From contig OZ253956.1 of the NCBI GenBank assembly GCA_965267355.1, forward strand, positions 2,480,001 through 2,544,000: a DNA stretch of 64,000 bases, given 5' to 3'. Below are positions 35,401 through 43,324 of the stretch, in pieces; positions within the stretch are counted from its first letter, which is position 1, and the number at the start of each line of letters is the position of its first letter. The stretch is from GCA-002793235 sp965267355. Its GTDB lineage: Bacteria > Bacteroidota > Bacteroidia > Flavobacteriales_E > Vicingaceae. The notes beneath the pieces are model-generated. The model made no database searches and was not told where the DNA came from. It saw nothing but the letters and a program-made list of their open reading frames with translations. The position numbers and the translations under genes are program-made.

Positions 35401-36901
35401 CGTAATTGTAATTGATAAATCCTTTATATGACAAATCGAGCAAAAAACTTTCTAACTGAGTGTAAGATAATAAAGTATAGCCTGCCAGTTGATCTACAGT
35501 AATATAATTTGTATCTAATTTTTGAGCTAAAGCATTTACTGTATATAAAGGGTGTTTTTCAGATAATCCCATCATTTTTAGATAAGCATTCTTACTGAAA
35601 TAATCAGAAGAAACAAAAATAGCATCAGTTTTAGTTCCTCCTGTTAGGTTTTTAAATTCTACCATTGGAGAATCTACTTGCCATTCCAAAGATTCAAAAT
35701 CCATATCTACTTGATGATACGAATCAAAATAGGGTGTTAGTTTAATTCCTTGATGATCTCTTATTAATGACAATTTCCTTTCTTTAATGAAAAACTTAAA
35801 GGAAACTCCGGGGTGATAAATAGAATCTTCTTTAATGTAAAAACTAGCTGCAGCAACTTGCGAAACAATTCTTTCGGGTTTAATAATAAAAGTTTTAGCT
35901 GCCATTCTTAAAAAAGGCACATCTTTTCGTTTAAAAATTACATAAGCATCTTGTTTTTCATTACCACTACCTATCACTTTTCTACCATGTAGAGAAAACC
36001 CTCCATTATAATCAACTCCCTCAGAAATATTGTTAATCTCTAACCTTGCACTATAGGATTTAAACCTAGGATAAGTTGCTTTCTGAGGAGTTACGTTAGC
36101 TAAAACTTTTTCTTGAAGATTTCCTTTCATAGGGTCAGTAAAGTAATAATAGTCGTAAAAGGTTACATTTTTAATGTTATAAGTTGGTGATTTCACTACT
36201 ATCTGATAATCATCTATTTCAGCCCAAACTGAATCTGAAGAAAAACCAGCCCTTTCCCAAGTTATCTTACCACCTTCTCCAACCCATTTAGCTTCCGTTG
36301 GATAATAAATCCCTTTAGTATTGTAAATAACAGAACTATCTCCTTTAGAATAGCAAATTAAATTTAGAGCATCAAAGGTGATATTCGGCAAGCTATCATA
36401 ACCGAAAACATATTTATTGTTACTCGATTTCCATTGATTAGCAGCTGAATTGTACATTAGTCCAAATTCAAATAAATCGTTGCAAGATTTAATATACTCT
36501 GTAAAATCTTTTTTACTTTTTTTACCAGCCAACCTAATAACTATACTATTCCATGTTTCAAAATCTGTTTCTGATAAATGTTTTGCGTTAACAAAATTTG
36601 AAATACAATATAAATAATTACGAAAATCAGGGAATGCTCGTTTTCTCGATTTAAGCATAGCATTACAGGTTTTGTAAACCATTTCTCTCTGATTATCTGA
36701 AAAAATACCTCCATACCAGTTCCAAGAAAAATCATCCATTACTTGTTTGCCATCTGCAGCCCTGGAGTAAGTGAGAAACTTTTCCATCTCTTGAAAAAAG
36801 ATAGTTGAATCATGAGTAAAGTTTTTAATCTTACCTTGACTGAATGCAGAAAAACTAAACAAACACGCTAATAGTAGTAGTATATTCTTAATTAATCTCA
36901 A
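32447..36901 (-). CDS. Giant exported protein of unknown function (1484 aa), TTG start
   Basis: The frame begins at TTG (36899-36901), giving a clean signal peptide MRLIKNILLLLACLFSFSAFSQ; the next Met is at residue 40, beyond the signal, so TTG is the likely start. The T-T-G-A overlap with the prmA stop supports coupling. The mature protein is almost wholly beta-rich, with repeated short strands (VVKSPTYNIKNVTFYDYYYF, YPARKEIILKKNRDFDFSGVIQAGRF, YPDSGKVVIEKKAKMQTL), reminiscent of OstA/LptA-like or stacked jelly-roll repeats, though I cannot assign a family. It ends with a cytosol-unlikely basic tail RKKRDFLRKFDE. I recall uncharacterised proteins of this size in many Bacteroidota. Confidence 0.75.
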   Translation of the reverse strand: MRLIKNILLLLACLFSFSAFSQGKIKNFTHDSTIFFQEMEKFLTYSRAADGKQVMDDFSWNWYGGIFSDNQREMVYKTCNAMLKSRKRAFPDFRNYLYCISNFVNAKHLSETDFETWNSIVIRLAGKKSKKDFTEYIKSCNDLFEFGLMYNSAANQWKSSNNKYVFGYDSLPNITFDALNLICYSKGDSSVIYNTKGIYYPTEAKWVGEGGKITWERAGFSSDSVWAEIDDYQIVVKSPTYNIKNVTFYDYYYFTDPMKGNLQEKVLANVTPQKATYPRFKSYSARLEINNISEGVDYNGGFSLHGRKVIGSGNEKQDAYVIFKRKDVPFLRMAAKTFIIKPERIVSQVAAASFYIKEDSIYHPGVSFKFFIKERKLSLIRDHQGIKLTPYFDSYHQVDMDFESLEWQVDSPMVEFKNLTGGTKTDAIFVSSDYFSKNAYLKMMGLSEKHPLYTVNALAQKLDTNYITVDQLAGYTLLSYTQLESFLLDLSYKGFINYNYDGKYFIVKDRLFNWVKASGGNIDYDVIGFYSNIKNANNATLSLINYDLKIRGVNSINVSDSQEVIIYPARKEIILKKNRDFDFSGVIQAGRFDIMGSNFSFKYDEFKVDMPNVDSLRIYAETGEKDQYGQPALKKVKTVIEKINGNLLIDKPNNKSGVKPADEYPILNSFKDSYVFYDRKSIQGGVYKKDDFYFHVEPFQIDSLDNFDNEQLEFKGTFFSAGIFPEMEETLTLQPDHSLGFVKQTPPNGFDMYGGKGVFNDTIRLSHDGLRGNGKLDYITSTTWSDDFIFFPDSMNAIAQKYQVEESPVDVEFPPVEGENVKTRWFPKKDIMIHREIDKPIAMYDMKSYMHGQTMVQPDGLTGSGTFEFQKAELEARLIKFKFKDFESDTADFRLKDMGDGLAEDALAFSTVNVNAYVTFEERYGQFRSNGGGSHINFEPMQYICYMEEFKWYMDNDDIELTAGEAKEQDASGVKLDGAQFISVHPDQDSLSFFSSKAKYDLKRKIINAEGVKFMNIADAMVYPDSGKVVIEKKAKMQTLNNSRVVASYVTQNHDIYNANINVFGKKKYAGTGYVDYIDELSKSQTIYLENIGVDTTGQTYATAQVKDTANFTLSPNYEFYGKVKLFANKQYLTFDGYSRIFHDCDLLGKDWFSFEAEVDPNDIYLPIDSTTKSVDGKPLLASVLLSADSLGIYTSFLNKKKKYSHTEVIPAQGYLTYDKENEEYRISNKDKLQEMSFAGNYLSLSTKSCKVYGEGAIDLGGDLGQVKLGTAGMVQHNQLDDDVIFDMVMVTDFFFTGDALKKMAKKMEEGSSLDPVKLDRPIYEKGLREVLGKQEADKLIAQVNLYGEFKKLPESLKKSIVFNEVRLKWDDDSKSYKSFGKLGISNIENKQINKYVEGKIELVKKRSGDVLTIYLQIDKNNWYFFTYTRGIMQAISSDSEFNTAITDTKPDKRKVKVGKGQTPYSFMYSTERKKRDFLRKFDE

Positions 36902-37734
36902 CTTGTTACTTTTTTAAATTTTAACATTGCCCAATCATTTTTACTATCCTCCCCTTTCAATTGCAATGATTGTTTTTTACATTCTTCAATTAGCAAAGGC
37001 TTATCAGAAACGAAAAAACCACTTAATAATATTACCCCTCCATCTTTTAAAGTTGAAGCATATTTTTCCATATCTCTTATCAATACATTTCTGTTGATAT
37101 TTGCCAAGATACAATCAAACTTAATGTTACTAATTGCTTCAACCCCGCCTTTTTTAACTACAATATCTTCACAACTATTGTTCCTAATATTTTCTAAGGT
37201 ATTGTCATAAGCCCAATCTTCAATGTCAATCGCTTCCACATAATCAGCTTCTTTCATTTTGGATAATATTGCTAACACTCCTGTTCCACACCCCATATCT
37301 AACACCTTTTCATCTTTTAATGGCAATAATAAAAGATGTTTTATCATTAAATAAGTAGTTTCATGATGGCCAGTACCAAAAGACATTTGTGGATTAATCA
37401 CAATATCGTAATCAACTTCTTGTTTTTCATGAAAACTAGTTCTCACCAAACATTTTTCTTCTACTAAAATAGAATCAAAACTCTCTTCCCAAGTTTTATT
37501 CCAGTTTTGGTCAGGGATAGTTATAGTTTCGTAAGAAATATTAAACTCTGGATTATTTAAAACAGCAACCTTATTTAAACTTTTCTCATTAAATAAATTT
37601 ATAGGAATATATGCCTTCATACCTTGTTCTGTATCAACAAAGCTTTCAAAATTAATTGTTGCAAGCTCGGCAGTTAATACTTCTCTTCCTATTTCCAAGG
37701 GCTTTATTGTCGCTGAAAATTCTATATAATCCAT
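36898..37734 (-). CDS. prmA: Ribosomal protein L11 methyltransferase PrmA
   Basis: A 278-residue class I methyltransferase that trimethylates ribosomal protein L11. The substrate-side motif NPQMSFGTGHHETT, the SAM motif VLDMGCGTGVLAILSKM and the catalytic-region CILANINRNVL are all present. An upstream ATG at 37776 would add MQKKIRFFIYQYKV, which does not look like the family; homologues begin with the MDYIEF-type N terminus, so I place the start at 37732-37734. Its stop overlaps the TTG start of the giant gene. In the Flavobacteria I remember, prmA is directly followed by clpS; here two giant genes lie between. Confidence 0.92.
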   Translation of the reverse strand: MDYIEFSATIKPLEIGREVLTAELATINFESFVDTEQGMKAYIPINLFNEKSLNKVAVLNNPEFNISYETITIPDQNWNKTWEESFDSILVEEKCLVRTSFHEKQEVDYDIVINPQMSFGTGHHETTYLMIKHLLLLPLKDEKVLDMGCGTGVLAILSKMKEADYVEAIDIEDWAYDNTLENIRNNSCEDIVVKKGGVEAISNIKFDCILANINRNVLIRDMEKYASTLKDGGVILLSGFFVSDKPLLIEECKKQSLQLKGEDSKNDWAMLKFKKVTS

Positions 37735-37815
37735 TACCTTATATTGATATATAAAAAAACGAATTTTTTTCTGCATAAACTAATTAAAGTCATTATTGAG
37801 TTTATATTTTTGATT

Positions 37816-37823
37816 TACCTTTG
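37816..37823 (+). promoter_or_regulatory. Candidate -7 element for carboxypeptidase-regulatory-like protein gene
   Basis: TACCTTTG matches TAnnTTTG. A TTG at 37796-37798 sits 17 bases upstream as a possible -33 element. The short leader supports a start at 37843. Confidence 0.5.
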
Positions 37824-37842
37824 GTAATAAATGTTACCAATT

Positions 37843-38418
37843 ATGAAAAATTTATTTATCACACTCATTTTACTAACTCCATTTACTTTATTAGCGCAAA
37901 GCAATGACAGTAGTTACGTGTTAATAGGAACTGTTGTGAATGGAGAAAACAATAGTTTATTGATGGGAGCAAATATTGTAACCAGCAAAAATTTTGGAAC
38001 AAAAACTAATGAGTTAGGGGAATTTTCTATTCATACTGAGAAGAATGACACGCTAACAATTTCTTATATTGGTTTTAAAACACTTACCTACATTGCTCCA
38101 ATTAAAAAACCTGGTAAATACTTAATTAAGTTTAAAATGTATAAAGATTCTATTGCTTTACAGGAGGTAGAAGTTTTTCCATATCCAACCTATAAAGAGT
38201 TTAAAGAAGCATTTATTGCCCAAGATAAGCAAGAAGAGCAGATTAAAATAGAAGGTATAAAAACTTATGTTGATAGAGACGTAAGCTACAAAAAACCAAG
38301 TGTTTTTAGTCCTGCATCATTCATTTATGATAAATTATTTGACAAAAAAGCAAAAACAAGACGAAAATTAAATCGGAGAAAAGACAAAATAGAAGAATCC
38401 ATAATAATAGAAGATTAA
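37843..38418 (+). CDS. Exported CarboxypepD_reg-like (DUF4480) domain protein
   Basis: A 191-residue protein if started at the ATG at 37843 (MKNLFITLILLTPFTLLAQ signal peptide); an ATG at 37831 would add four residues. Residues about 25-115 form the CarboxypepD-regulatory-like beta-sandwich with the characteristic GTVVNGENNSLLMGANIV, FGTKTNELGEFSIHT and LTISYIGFKTL. This is the domain usually found before TonB-dependent receptors, but here it stands alone with a basic C-terminal tail (KAKTRRKLNRRKDK). Such stand-alone proteins are common in Bacteroidota and lack a known role; peptidoglycan or outer-membrane association is a guess. Confidence 0.82.
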   Translation: MKNLFITLILLTPFTLLAQSNDSSYVLIGTVVNGENNSLLMGANIVTSKNFGTKTNELGEFSIHTEKNDTLTISYIGFKTLTYIAPIKKPGKYLIKFKMYKDSIALQEVEVFPYPTYKEFKEAFIAQDKQEEQIKIEGIKTYVDRDVSYKKPSVFSPASFIYDKLFDKKAKTRRKLNRRKDKIEESIIIED

Positions 38419-38455
38419 AGAAATGTTATATTTTTAAGTATTATTTATTTTTTTA

Positions 38456-38463
38456 TATATTTG
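38456..38463 (+). promoter_or_regulatory. Candidate -7 element for ACT-like protein gene
   Basis: TATATTTG fits TAnnTTTG, 27 bases before the ATG at 38491. No convincing -33 box. Confidence 0.45.
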
Positions 38464-38490
38464 AGCATATTTTGTTAAATTTTACTACTT

Positions 38491-39156
38491 ATGAAAGCTA
38501 CACATGTTGTTGTTGAAGAAATCATTAAAAAATCTCCGTTCTTAGAAGAAGCTCTTGCTGAAGGTATTATTAATTTATCTTCTTTATCACGTCAAATAAA
38601 ACCTGAGATAGACGAACAACTTAACAAAGATGTACAAATTGGAGCTATTGTTATGGCTTTAAAAAGGCTTTCGCCTAAATTTGATCCCAACCTTAAAATA
38701 AAGGTTAAAAAAGTAATTAATAAGTTAGGAGATATTACCGTTCGTTCTAAGATAACTTATTATACTTTTAAAAACTCTGACTCACTAATTGAAAAACAAG
38801 CTGAACTATTAAAAAAATTAAAAGGTAAGAAAGATACTTTCTATGCTTTTTCGCAAGGAGTTTATGAAACAACTATTATTTTAAGTGATTCCGAACAAAA
38901 TGATGTAGCCAACATTTTTAAGAATGAATTCTTAGTTCAAGAAACCAAAGGTTTATCATCAATAACAATTAAACTACCAAGTGAAAATGCTGATGTTTCA
39001 GGTATTTATTATTTTATTTTAAAGAAAATTGCCTGGGAAGGAATTAATATTTTAGATATTATTTCAACTACACATGAATTTACAATTATTGTAAATGACG
39101 AAAATGTAGATAGAGCTTTCTCTATTCTAAAAAACTTAAATAAAGGGGGGTATTAA
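38491..39156 (+). CDS. ACT-like domain protein with N-terminal helical domain
   Basis: A 221-residue cytoplasmic protein. The first 65 residues (VVVEEIIKKSPFLEEALAEGIINLSSLSRQIKPEI) look like a small helical domain of the kind that could bind DNA or nucleotides. The second half has two beta-alpha-beta units typical of ACT domains, the clearest being SGIYYFILKKIAWEGINILDIISTTHEFTIIVNDENVDRAFSILKNL at about 167-218, which resembles the regulatory end of aspartate kinases. There is no kinase domain. From memory, databases often label these proteins aspartate kinase wrongly. A ligand-sensing regulator is plausible, but unproven. It overlaps the convergent flavoprotein gene by 4 bases. Confidence 0.7.
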   Translation: MKATHVVVEEIIKKSPFLEEALAEGIINLSSLSRQIKPEIDEQLNKDVQIGAIVMALKRLSPKFDPNLKIKVKKVINKLGDITVRSKITYYTFKNSDSLIEKQAELLKKLKGKKDTFYAFSQGVYETTIILSDSEQNDVANIFKNEFLVQETKGLSSITIKLPSENADVSGIYYFILKKIAWEGINILDIISTTHEFTIIVNDENVDRAFSILKNLNKGGY

Positions 39157-40703
39157 TTAATCAACCTCTTTTCTTCTTTATAATCTTGTATAATATTGTT
39201 ATTATCCTCTTTAATAACATTAAGAGGTGTACAAACACCATCTCTACAACTGTAACATTTCAGCTTATCTTTAAATACAGCTGATTTATATATTGACTTG
39301 CCTAACAACATTCTTGCGGCTTCTTGAACTCCTTCTACAATAGATGGATGCGGATGAATCATATGAGCCAATTCTTCAATACCTTTATCCATGTCCATTA
39401 AAAGAGCTACCGATTGAATAGCAGCAGAGGCATGATATCCTGCAGCTCTCATTCCTAGTACCTTCATCTCATCATCATCACTAACAATCAATTTGAAAAA
39501 CCCTTCTGGTTTACCCATTGATATTGCTCTTGCTATTGTTGAATAATCAACTTTTGCCAAACGGTATGGAATATTTTGTTCTCTAAGCATCTGTTCATTT
39601 GCACCAACAGCTGCAACTACTGGATTTAAGAACATTATCGTAGAAACATTTTCATAGTTAATTGGGGTTACAGGAAAATCAGCAAACATTTTTACAACGG
39701 CATGTCTAGCTTCTCTCTCACCTACGTTTACTAATGGTATTCTTCCTGAAACATCACCTACAGCATATATGTGAGATACATTAGTTTGAGTATCTTCATC
39801 TCCAATATGCACACCTCTTTTACTCATTTTAACTCCCGCATTCTCAATCTTAAGAGGAGCAATGTTTGGCACTCTACCAATAGATAATAATGCTTTTTCA
39901 ACATTAATTATTTCAGTTGTACCATCAGGTTTTTCAATTTCATATTCAACTCTCCCGTCTTTCACTTCCATTCTTTTTAAGGATGCTTTTCTATGGATAT
40001 GAACCCCTTGTCTCTCCATATTTTTAGAAATCAAATCTGAAATATCTTCATCTTCAAACGGAAGAATTCGTTCAGCTCTATCTATTAAGTAAACTTTTGT
40101 TTTGCCAAAATTTGCAAAAATTGTGGCATATTCACAACCAATTACTCCTGCCCCAACAACTACCATACTTTCTGGAAAATCATCCATTCGCCCTATTCCG
40201 TCACTGGTCATTATAATTTTCTCATCAACAGATATATTGGGCAACTTTCTAGGACTACTACCACTAGCAATAACGGTATGTTCTGCATGAATAATTATTT
40301 CTTCTCCACTCTCTTTAGTAATTTTTATCTCTTTATCAGTAACGAAACTTCCTAAACCTTTCTCATAAGTTATTAATCCTGTTTCTGCATGGATAATACG
40401 TAAGTGACATGTCAACTGAAATTTTCTATCAAAGACAGCTTCATCAACTGTTTTTTTTACTTCATCAAATGTAATATCAAGATTTCTGTCAGCCCTATCT
40501 TTTCCTAGTTCATCATAAACTTTTCTGTATCTGGTAGAAAGTTCCCACATAGTTTTTGAAGCCAGTGCCCCATCGTATATTCCTGCCCCTCCTAGCTTTT
40601 CTTTTTCAATTAAAATAACCTTTTTTCCGAAATCAATTGCTCGCATTGCAGCAGCGTACCCTGCAGGCCCACCTCCAATTACACACAAATCATACTTTTC
40701 CAT
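39153..40703 (-). CDS. Lipoamide dehydrogenase-like flavoprotein lacking the redox-active cysteine pair
   Basis: A 516-residue class I pyridine-nucleotide-disulfide oxidoreductase. The FAD motif GGGPAG is at 10-15, the NAD(P) motif GAGVIGCEYA near 181-190, and the second FAD motif (IYAVGDVSG) near 320. The C-terminal HPHPS..E dyad is kept (H452, E457). The expected CxxxxC active site is replaced by GGAGIYDGALASK at 38-50, with no cysteine. After the normal end there is an extra tail with C483, C486 and C491 (CYSCRDGVC). It resembles soluble transhydrogenase (SthA), but that enzyme keeps one cysteine. It cannot be a normal dithiol enzyme; transhydrogenase or an electron-transfer role is possible. 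Confidence 0.82.
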   Translation of the reverse strand: MEKYDLCVIGGGPAGYAAAMRAIDFGKKVILIEKEKLGGAGIYDGALASKTMWELSTRYRKVYDELGKDRADRNLDITFDEVKKTVDEAVFDRKFQLTCHLRIIHAETGLITYEKGLGSFVTDKEIKITKESGEEIIIHAEHTVIASGSSPRKLPNISVDEKIIMTSDGIGRMDDFPESMVVVGAGVIGCEYATIFANFGKTKVYLIDRAERILPFEDEDISDLISKNMERQGVHIHRKASLKRMEVKDGRVEYEIEKPDGTTEIINVEKALLSIGRVPNIAPLKIENAGVKMSKRGVHIGDEDTQTNVSHIYAVGDVSGRIPLVNVGEREARHAVVKMFADFPVTPINYENVSTIMFLNPVVAAVGANEQMLREQNIPYRLAKVDYSTIARAISMGKPEGFFKLIVSDDDEMKVLGMRAAGYHASAAIQSVALLMDMDKGIEELAHMIHPHPSIVEGVQEAARMLLGKSIYKSAVFKDKLKCYSCRDGVCTPLNVIKEDNNNIIQDYKEEKRLIN

Positions 40704-40789
40704 ATATTACTATTGGTAAATTATACAGATAAAAGTAAGAAAAAGATTGATTTGATTAAGTTTTTATGTGTTTATCTAACTATATCCTG

Positions 40790-41749
40790 TTAAATATTAG
40801 ATGCTGGACAATAATAAATAAACTGGCAGTTATTGTAAATAATGTTATCTAATTCAATTAATGAGGCTAATGCCAGTTGCGAATAGTTTTGAGAAGCATT
40901 TCTAAATTGACCAACTTCTGTTTGCCACAAAGTAGTTATTAAATTCATATCTCCTTTTGTTGGATTAATTTCATTAATGGCTAACTTCACATTTCCAGCC
41001 CCCGCGTGATATACGTGTAGTACCAATAACTTGTACCATAGTTCATTTCCAGTATAAGCGATTTCTTTCTCATCTAAAATTTTATTCAACTCAGGTACGC
41101 AAATGGTTCTAATCAGCTTAGCTGAGGCCCAAGCACTTCTATCAAAATCTTTTCTTTCATCGACATACTTGTTTACTTTTAAACCCAAGTTAATTGCTAC
41201 TTTTCGCATAATTTGAAAAGAACCATAAGCTCCAACAGGAGACTTTTGAAGTTTATTAGGACTCTCTATTAGCAATATAGCTTGAGCATAAAAAGGATCA
41301 ACGCCATTTTCTTTAAATATTTTAATTCCTCTACCAATGCTCGGAATTACTTTTTCGAAATCATAAAAATCTTTCTTACCTGAAGTCATATATACATGTG
41401 CTTCTTCTGGCAAATTGTAATACTTTTTAACACTATCTCTTATAGCATCTTTTTGCTCGTCAGTATTTTTATCCCAATCAGCAACAGCAACTTTTCTAAT
41501 TATTTGGCGAGTACTACCAATATTTATTAATGCTGAATCTTTGCCCATCGTCATTAATGTGCGCCAAAAAGTAGGTTGAGCCAAAGTATCCCAGCCTTGC
41601 TGATACAACTGTTGGTTTTGGATAAAATGATAGTTAGTAGTATCATTTAATCCAACTACTTCAACCACTTCATAATCAGTAGTATTATCTTTATTAAAAC
41701 TAAAGTTAACAGCAGCTAAAAAAAGTAATATGTAAAGATATTTATGCAT
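40790..41749 (-). CDS. Exported lytic transglycosylase (SLT domain)
   Basis: A 319-residue protein with a signal peptide (about 1-18). The SLT-like core lies at about 140-285: the catalytic Glu in QAILLIESPNKLQKSPVGAYGSFQIM, the GSFQIM motif, and the later HVYHAGAGNVKLAINEI. It would cleave the glycan strands of peptidoglycan. The first 130 residues form an extra domain of unknown type, with an HFIQNQQLYQQGWDTL segment. It is monocistronic between the flavoprotein and yihY-like genes. Confidence 0.85.
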   Translation of the reverse strand: MHKYLYILLFLAAVNFSFNKDNTTDYEVVEVVGLNDTTNYHFIQNQQLYQQGWDTLAQPTFWRTLMTMGKDSALINIGSTRQIIRKVAVADWDKNTDEQKDAIRDSVKKYYNLPEEAHVYMTSGKKDFYDFEKVIPSIGRGIKIFKENGVDPFYAQAILLIESPNKLQKSPVGAYGSFQIMRKVAINLGLKVNKYVDERKDFDRSAWASAKLIRTICVPELNKILDEKEIAYTGNELWYKLLVLHVYHAGAGNVKLAINEINPTKGDMNLITTLWQTEVGQFRNASQNYSQLALASLIELDNIIYNNCQFIYYCPASNI

Positions 41750-41821
41750 ACATCAAAGAAAACGACTATATCTGTTTTTTTGTTACAATATTCGTGCAAA
41801 TTATTAACACAACTACTTTAA

Positions 41822-42727
41822 TTAATCTAAGTGAACCTCTTTAGTTATAATTTTTGTTGACGCAGAATTAGGTTGAATTACTCTGCCTTTTGCTCGTGTA
41901 TAAACCTCTATAAATTCTGCTCCAAATAATAAAATTATTGAGGAGTAATAAACCCACATTAACAGCAATACTAATGACCCTGCAGTACCGTAAGCTGTTC
42001 CAAAACTACTCTGCCCTAAATAGAAACTAAATAAGTATTTCCCTATTATAAATAAAATCGTTGAAAGTATTGCTCCTCGATAAATGTCTTTCCATGTAAC
42101 TTTAGCATCTGGTAAAACTTTATATATCATCACAAACACAGCAAATACAATAACTGTAAAACTAAATTGTTCTAGCACATAAATTAGGGTTGCACTCCTA
42201 TCTCCAAAAACTCCAACCAAAAAATCATTAAACACTACAACCAAAGTATCTACTGACAGTGAAACTAACATTAAAAAGCCTATTGTTGCTATCATAGCAA
42301 TAGAAATTAGCCTATTTAATATAAACTTTAATGCTACCCTCTTTGGCTTTAAACGAATTCCCCAAATAACATTTATTCCATCCTGAATTGAAGCAAATAC
42401 AGATGTAGAACCATACAACAAGGTAGTAATGGCAATAGTTAAAGCAATATAACTAAACTCAGCTGTTTCTAAATTTTTTATAATATTTTGTACCTGCATA
42501 GCACTTGAAGCTCCTACTAAACCTTCAATCTGGTCATACAATTCTCCTTTTACTGCTTGCTCTCCGAATACCGAGCCTGCAACCAATAAAACCCCTATTA
42601 AAATACCTGGTAATGAAAAAATGGTAAAAAAAGCAATAGAACCACTGTAGTTAAGAGAATTATCTACCACAAATTTTACAATTACATCCCAAATGAATTG
42701 AAATAGTTGTTTTACCTTTTCTATCAT
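41822..42727 (-). CDS. YihY/BrkB family inner membrane protein
   Basis: A 301-residue protein with six membrane helices after an amphipathic start (VKQLFQFIWDVIVKFVVDNSLNYSGSIAFFTIFSLPGILIGV). The conserved IWGIRLKPKRVALKFILNRLIS region and the closing YGTAGSLVLLLMWVYYSSIILLFGAEF are diagnostic of YihY. Old names such as ribonuclease BN are wrong for this family; the true function is unknown, probably transport or envelope maintenance. Its end is only 72 bases from the lytic transglycosylase gene, in the same direction. Confidence 0.93.
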   Translation of the reverse strand: MIEKVKQLFQFIWDVIVKFVVDNSLNYSGSIAFFTIFSLPGILIGVLLVAGSVFGEQAVKGELYDQIEGLVGASSAMQVQNIIKNLETAEFSYIALTIAITTLLYGSTSVFASIQDGINVIWGIRLKPKRVALKFILNRLISIAMIATIGFLMLVSLSVDTLVVVFNDFLVGVFGDRSATLIYVLEQFSFTVIVFAVFVMIYKVLPDAKVTWKDIYRGAILSTILFIIGKYLFSFYLGQSSFGTAYGTAGSLVLLLMWVYYSSIILLFGAEFIEVYTRAKGRVIQPNSASTKIITKEVHLD

Positions 42728-42778
42728 AGTACTAAGTTATGATACTTCCCCTTTTTAAAATATAACTTTCGTCAGTTT

Positions 42779-43132
42779 CTACACATCTTTTTTTACTAAC
42801 ATGTACTTATCTCCTTCTAACTTTGAGTAACCTTGATTGTAACAGAAATGATATATTCTACCATCCTTTGTGGTGTACACTTCTGTAATGTAGTTAAAAT
42901 CAAATCCTTTTATAGCTAACTTTTGTGTAGTGGTAGTTCCTTTTCCTTTGGAGTTTAATTCTTCAAGTATCCTCCAATTTTTTCGCAAACGATTGTTAAT
43001 GTTTCTGATTAAATTTTTTGAGTCTTTGTTAATCTTATTGTTATAGGCATTTCTGCAATAATCAGAACAGAATTTCTTATCTGACCTACCCAGAAAACCC
43101 TCTCCGCATTCTAAGCATTTTTGTTTTTCCAT
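42779..43132 (-). CDS. Small zinc-ribbon protein (DUF2116-like) divergent from ssb
   Basis: A 117-residue protein. The N-terminal 30 residues form a compact zinc ribbon, CLECGEGFLGRSDKKFCSDYCR, with four cysteines in the pattern CxxC-x12-CxxxC, followed by a helical RNAYNNKINKDSKN segment. The C-terminal part (GFDFNYITEVYTTKDGRIYHFCYNQGYSKL) is a beta-strand domain. From memory, this family is frequent in Bacteroidota and unnamed. It is divergent from the ssb gene across a 192-base gap containing phased repeats, which fits a DNA-linked role, perhaps as a regulator, but nothing proves it. Confidence 0.78.
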   Translation of the reverse strand: MEKQKCLECGEGFLGRSDKKFCSDYCRNAYNNKINKDSKNLIRNINNRLRKNWRILEELNSKGKGTTTTQKLAIKGFDFNYITEVYTTKDGRIYHFCYNQGYSKLEGDKYMLVKKDV

Positions 43133-43179
43133 ATAAAAGTTATTTCAACAAATATAGTAAAAACAATATTAAAGCCGTT

Positions 43180-43219
43180 TACAAACGACTACAAACGGTT
43201 ATAAACGAAAGCAAACATT
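43180..43219. promoter_or_regulatory. Four helically phased 10-bp direct repeats (TACAAACGNN) upstream of ssb
   Basis: TACAAACGAC, TACAAACGGT, TATAAACGAA and the decayed AGCAAACATT follow each other without gaps from 43180 to 43219. CCGTTT (43175-43180) and AAACGG (43193-43198) also form an inverted repeat. The cluster lies 48 bases from the zinc-ribbon start and 106 bases from the ssb start. It looks like a multi-site operator or an iteron-type array. Confidence 0.6.
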
Positions 43220-43324
43220 TAACAACCGACTGTATATTTCTACTACTCTTTACTTTGCCTCATCAAATCCGAACAAATCGGGTTTTACAAATTAAAACTT
43301 TTTATAAACTTAAAATCTTTTATC

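Noticed and set aside
37735..37776. Upstream ATG for PrmA
   Set aside because: The 14 added residues do not match the PrmA N terminus as I know it; MDYIEF is the usual opening.
43180..43219. Plasmid-type replication origin with iterons
   Set aside because: There is no replication initiator gene nearby and the context is a chromosomal divergent promoter; an operator is more likely.
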